Shown in pieces: positions 58,898 through 64,000 of a stretch of DNA of 64,000 bases. The position numbers and the translations under genes were made by a program. Positions within the stretch are counted from its first letter, which is position 1. Each line of letters opens with the position of its first letter. A model generated the notes under the pieces. That model was not told the origin of the DNA. It saw nothing but the letters and a program-made list of their open reading frames with translations, and made no database searches. Source of the stretch: Cranoglanis bouderius. Its lineage: Eukaryota > Chordata > Actinopteri > Siluriformes > Cranoglanididae. The stretch lies in assembly GCA_023630585.1 (NCBI GenBank), contig CM042548.1:7809527-7873526 (forward strand), read 5' to 3'.

Positions 58898-59615
58898 TGT
58901 TAGGTTTCCCCTTCTCTAGCGCTCGCGACTCGGCAAGGAGTAACGAGTGGCAGACTTCCGCATTCCATTGCACGCATTCCAGCGCCATTCAAAAACTCTC
59001 CGATGGACGTTTCATTCATGGATTCACGTCATGTCTCCGAATCCTGTGTTCCCCCCATGTGCTTATGTTTTGGTCTGTGTCATGTCTCCGCCTCCGTAAC
59101 ACTTATTGGTTCATGTTCGGCTCATTCATTCTGTGTAGTACGAGGTTCAGCTGTCATTGATTTGGACATGTGATTGTTATGTGTTTAAATACTCCGCTCC
59201 GTGTCCGCTTCGGGGCGGAGTATTAGCGTTAGTACTAGTTTAGCTTAGATGTGTTTAACCGGGCGTTCTTTTCCTTAGCTCGTAATTCGTGGTATCCAGA
59301 CCACCTTTCTAGCCTCGCGTTTGTTTTCCTTAGCTCGTAATTCGTGGTTTCCAGACCGCCTTTCTAGCCTCGGGTTAGTTTTCCTCAGCTCGTGATTCGT
59401 GGTTTCCAGACCGCCGTCTAGCCTAGCGTGTATTTTACTGTGTTTCTTATTTGGATTAGTTCTACCTTCTTTGGATAATGGTGACGTTCCTATTGATGCA
59501 TTTATGTTGAATGAAGTCCTTTATGTTTATTATTATTTGAACTGTTCCTATTAAACTGACCACTTTCCCCTGCAAATGCATCCTGCTTCTCTCCATTACC
59601 CTACGGGTCGTAACA
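58898..59615 (+). repeat. Solo LTR with perfect 5-bp target duplication
   Basis: The 718-bp block begins TGTTAGG and ends CGTAACA, so it has the short inverted ends TGTTA/TAACA. ATGTC occurs directly outside both ends (58893-58897 and 59616-59620), a 5-bp duplication typical of gypsy-type integrase. It is richer in CpG than its surroundings. A possible TATA element (GTTTAAATACTCC) lies near 59183, and ATTAAA at about 59552 may be the polyadenylation signal. Three ~57-bp repeats lie between them. Orientation is from these signals. No internal retroviral or gypsy coding sequence adjoins it, so it arose by LTR-LTR recombination. Confidence 0.88.
59269..59433 (+). repeat. Three tandem ~57-bp repeats inside the solo LTR
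   Basis: The unit TTTTCCTTAGCTCGTAATTC then GTGGTNTCCAGACC and TCTAGCCTCG occurs three times, near 59269, 59326 and 59381. The last copy is slightly shorter and more diverged (CCTCAGCTCGTGATTC). Confidence 0.9.
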
Positions 59616-59620
59616 ATGTC

Positions 59621-60989
59621 GCTGTGGAGTCAAACTTCTTTCATGTCTAGTCAGCACATAACTACACGTGCAAATGAATAACTTGCCAATTCTGACACGG
59701 TACTAACTGTGAATTATTATTACAGGATTGGCAGGACAACTCACAGCAGCTCAGGAACATCTTATTATCAAGCTTAGGCAGAAGGCAGAAGTGATCGTTC
59801 AAGAAGTGACAACATCAGAATAGTTTGTAGTGAAAGAGACTGATATAATACTATAAAAGGAAAAAGGATTGAGGACTGTTGGAATTTTAGCTTTGTTCTT
59901 GATGAACAGGTAAGAAAGGCATTTATTTGTTTTCTAAATAAAATACCTGAAAAAACACAGATCATGTTAAAAAAAAAAAAAAAAAAGACTACAGTTTTGA
60001 TCTCTACACTATCTCTCTCAGCCCCAGAGATTTGCAGAGCCTACATTCAGCCTATGGGTCCAGTGCATGCACCACACTGTGAGGTGTAGAGGGCAATCAT
60101 TTTCCCTTCAGCCAAAGCTTGTATTGTTGCAAGCTAAGTAGTAACATTAGGTGACTAGTTCTTAATGGAACCGCACAGTTACACTAAAGTAGATCAGTGA
60201 TGCATGGGCATTGCTGCTTGATCAGGCAGTCACATTAAGGACTAACTGACTGACAGTAGCTAAAAGACCAGCTTGAGATTAATTAATGTGAAGGAGAATG
60301 ATGCAACACAAGACATATTATGAACTGTTTTCCTGTAAGTAGCTTGTAATAGCATTTTTCTTTCAGTAAGGACAAAACTATTAATTTATAGTAAAAAGAA
60401 ATATGACATAAAATTCAAGATGTTCAAGCGTTCTTTCTGCCACAGGCTTCTGTGAGCAACTAACAACCCTCACTGCTGTAAACTGCACAATTCACTAGCA
60501 AAGCAGATGGCTCATTGTGACTAGAGCAATAGAAAATGTTTGTGACAGTTATCGGAGGCTTTAAATTAATGTGAAATAGAGTAAGCTGTGGATCTTTTAC
60601 ACAGTTTGGTAGTAGGGCCTAATCATCGTGTTCTGAAGTACCTTGTCAGAAGAAGCCAGTACAGTACTGTTCCTGTCAGAGAGTTCTTTGATTCTCTTTC
60701 ACAAATGGAAAGAAAAATGATTCTGTATCCATGTAGAGATATTTTCTAACAAATTGAGTCATGCGCTTATGTGAGTGCCCTTGAACAGGCTACAAACTTT
60801 CATTCTACACTCTGTTCTACAGCTGCAGCCTACATCCATTAATCTGCCTGAAATAACTGTGTGTGTGTTTTAATTATAATTACAGCCACACATTGTCTGT
60901 CTTTTTTTTTTAAATTTTTTTAACCTTTTATTACAGGTTATCCACTATTGGCAATTAAATAAGTACTTAAAAATTAAATAAGTTTGGTG
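59621..60989. other. No feature recognised
   Basis: About 1.4 kb with no gene or repeat that I can support. An A17 run lies near 59969-59987. Confidence 0.5.
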
Positions 60990-61165
60990 TCTCTATGGTT
61001 ATGGCTCTGGGTTACTATCCCACTGTTGGGCCCTTGAGCAAGGCCCTAAACCTTCTCTGCTCCAGGGGTGCTGTATTATCTCTGACCCCAGCTTCCTAAC
61101 AAGTTGGGATATGCAAAGAAAGAACTTTACTGTGCTGTAATGTATATGTGAAAAATACAGGCTTC
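60990..61165 (+). repeat. tRNA-derived SINE, family 1 head with a different tail
   Basis: TCTATGGTTATGGCTCTGGG is a decayed head (box A region) with box B deleted. CCACTGTTGGGCCCTTGAGC follows, identical to the body block of the 57.25-kb SINE. Its 3' part differs: CTCTGCTCCAGGGGTGCTGT, CCAGCTTCCTAACAAG, GGGATATGCAAAGAAAGAAC and ACTGTGCTGTAATGTATATG. Confidence 0.7.
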
Positions 61166-61257
61166 TTATATTTAATACCTAAATATTTGTATTCAAGAAA
61201 TTCATAATCCACTCAGAACCCACTCTCTGAGTTTCAGCTGATACTATAGTATACAAG

Positions 61258-61790
61258 GTGTCCCAAAAGTCAAAATTATTCAACCCCTTCATGGCAAGCA
61301 TCTTTAGTACTTAGTAGAGCACTCTTTTGCTGTTATGACCTGGTGGAAACGAGATGCATAGCCAGACACCAGCTTCTGGCAGCGTTCCTGAGGAATCTTA
61401 GCCCATTCCTCATGAGCAATAGTCTCCAGTTCAGTAATATTCTTGGGTTTGCTTGCTGCAACCGCCTTCTTCAAATCCCACCAGAGATCTTCTATGGAGT
61501 TCAAGTCAGGTGACTGTGATGGCCCTGTAGAATCTTCCAGGACTTCTTCTGCAACCAAGCCTTGGTGGAATTTTAGGTATGCTAGGGATCATTGTCCTGT
61601 TGGAAGGTCCCATGATGCCCAAGCTTCAGCTTCCTCACAGACGGCATGACGTTTTCTCCTAGGATTTCCTAATACTTCAATGAATCCATCTTGCCTTCCA
61701 CATGCTGCAGGTTTTCTGTGCCAGATGATGCAAAGCAGCCCCAGAGCATAACCGAGCCACCACCATGCTTGACTGTGGATAGAGTGTTCA
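61258..61790 (-). pseudogene. Tc1-like transposase fragment, family G
   Basis: On the minus strand: STVKHGGGSVMLWGCFASSG, then HVEGKMDSLKY, FQQDNDP (second Asp, followed by stops), SWKILQ, SPDLNSIEDLWWDLKKAVAA (Glu) and VSGYASRFHQVITAKECSTK. NPIE has become NSIE. The N-terminal half and first Asp are missing. The fragment is joined at about 61790 to a divergently oriented Tc1 element. The sequence at 61262-61290 (AAAGTCAAAATTATTCAACC) is probably its 3' terminal repeat. Confidence 0.8.
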
Positions 61791-62585
61791 GAGCCAGGAG
61801 GATATTGATCAGGGAAGCTACCAAGAGGCCAATGGTAACTTTGAAGGACTTACAAGTCCTTATGGCAGAGATTGGTCGGTCTGTGCATGTGACAACAATC
61901 TCACAAGCTTTACACAAAGCTGGCCTGTATGGCAGGGTGGCAAGAAAGAAGCCTCTTCTGATAAGGCTTTGCAAAAAAACACTTGGAAGATTCTAATGCT
62001 AAGTGGCAAAAGGTTTTATGGTCAGATGAGACCAAGATTGAACTTTTTGGACTGAACTGCAAGCGTTATGTTTGGCAAAAAACAAACACAGCACACCACC
62101 CAAAACACACCATGCCTACTGTGAACCATGGTGGTGGCAACATTATGTTGTGGGGGTGTTTCTCTTCAGCAGGGACTGGGCAATTTGTCAGGATTGAAGG
62201 GAAAATGGATGCTGCCAAGTACACCCAAATTCTTGAGGAAAACCTGCGGCCCTCTGCTAGACAGCTGAAGCAGGTGGTTCATCTTCCAGCACGACATCGA
62301 CCCTAAACACACTGCCAAAAAAACTACACAGTGGCTTAAGGATAAGAAGGTGAATGTCCATGAGTTGCCAAGTCAGAGCCCTGACCTAAATCCAATAGAA
62401 AATCTGTGGATGGACTTGAAGACAGCAGTCAATCGCCACTCACCATGAAATGTGACTGAACCTGAACAATTCTGCAAATAAGAATAGGCAGATATTCCCC
62501 ACTCTAGGTGCGCAAAGCTAACAGAGGCATATCCAAACAGACTGATGGCTGTAATTAAAGGAAAAGGTGGCTCTACGAAGTAATA
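61785..62585 (+). pseudogene. Tc1-like transposase, family H, lacking N-terminus
   Basis: On the plus strand: RVFRARRILIREATKRPMVT, LKDLQVLMAEIGRSVHVTTI, LHKAGLYGRVARKKPLL. After a shift near 61985 it reads NAKWQKVLWSDETKIELFG (first Asp), NHGGGNIMLWGCFSSAGTGQ, KYTQILEENLRPSARQLK. After another shift come FQHDIDPKHTAKKT (second Asp), SPDLNPIENLWMDLKTA (Glu, 34 residues on) and RLMAVIKGKGGSTK. All three catalytic residues survive but in three frames, with stops after NRHSP. The helix-turn-helix is replaced by the family G fragment. Confidence 0.82.
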
Positions 62586-62759
62586 AATCATGGGACTGAT
62601 CACTTTTCCAACTTTTCCAATTCTAGTTTTCTTCTTTCTTTTTTTTTATGTTACTTGAATGTTGTAAGGCAGAATGTGTAAATAAAGATGGAACAAAAAA
62701 TATAATGGGTTTTGATTTCAGGCTGTAAGACGTAAGACAAAAAAAGTGACTATTTCAAA

Positions 62760-64000
<1,241 letters not shown>

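Noticed and set aside
58898..59615. CpG-rich block read as a host CpG-island promoter
   Set aside because: The 5-bp duplication and TGTTA/TAACA ends show it is a solo LTR, which accounts for the CpG content and promoter-like motifs.

Overview
The window reads as a gene-poor stretch of a ray-finned (teleost) fish nuclear genome. I infer this from the A+T-rich background, the low CpG content, many long (TA)n, (CA)n and (GATA)n microsatellites, and above all the repeat content. That content is at least eight lineages of Tc1-like DNA transposons, MITEs, tRNA-derived SINEs, LINE reverse-transcriptase relics and Gmr1-like Ty3/gypsy retrotransposons. A catfish-like host is a guess I cannot prove. 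I found no complete host protein-coding gene, no rRNA or true tRNA gene, no CRISPR array and nothing prokaryotic. Open frames are almost all transposase or reverse-transcriptase debris, or translations of simple repeats. The only hint of a host gene is a CpG-rich patch at 10.37-11.72 kb with a possible minus-strand exon and splice donor.

Layout. 0-7 kb: a Tc1-type MITE, a SINE tail, an inverted dimer of one Tc1 family, three abutting Tc1 relics or MITEs (3.6-4.9 kb), a minus-strand transposase relic (5.7-6.1 kb) and a 506-bp MITE packed with AGAACC motifs. 7-9.1 kb: the best-preserved Tc1 element, with ~210-bp inverted repeats and a DD34E transposase carrying one premature stop, sitting inside a (TA)n tract. 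10.3-13.1 kb: the CpG-rich patch, then tandem ~155-bp units interrupted by two MITEs. 13.5-15 kb: a mosaic of three Tc1 families. 15-25 kb: SINEs, a TIR-bounded element, a LINE tail, a 470-bp foldback and microsatellites. 24.8-27.2 kb: a deleted Tc1 element, a near full-length minus-strand Tc1 element and an IS630-like relic abutting it. 27.4-29.2 kb: an LTR-like block and a deleted Gmr1-like fragment. 31.7-35.5 kb: a LINE, a Tc1 element with a strong hairpin, and Tc1 ends. 35.6-38.3 kb: a 5'-truncated Gmr1-like gypsy element whose integrase lies upstream of reverse transcriptase. 39-43 kb: MITEs, SINE-like sequences and a mariner-type relic. 46.8-48.7 kb: a LINE relic, a Tc1 MITE and a gypsy gag-protease relic. 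55-62.6 kb: further Tc1 elements, a hAT-type MITE with a perfect 8-bp duplication, two SINEs, and a solo LTR with a perfect 5-bp duplication. 62.8 kb: a long (CA)n(TA)n tract.

The genes do not form a pathway. Nearly every coding segment is inactivated by stops, frameshifts, internal deletions or loss of catalytic residues, so any movement of these copies would need proteins supplied from elsewhere. The most informative features are structural: nested insertions, hybrid elements, target-site duplications that can be read by eye, and inverted or foldback arrangements. I did not find a convincing undescribed biological system.
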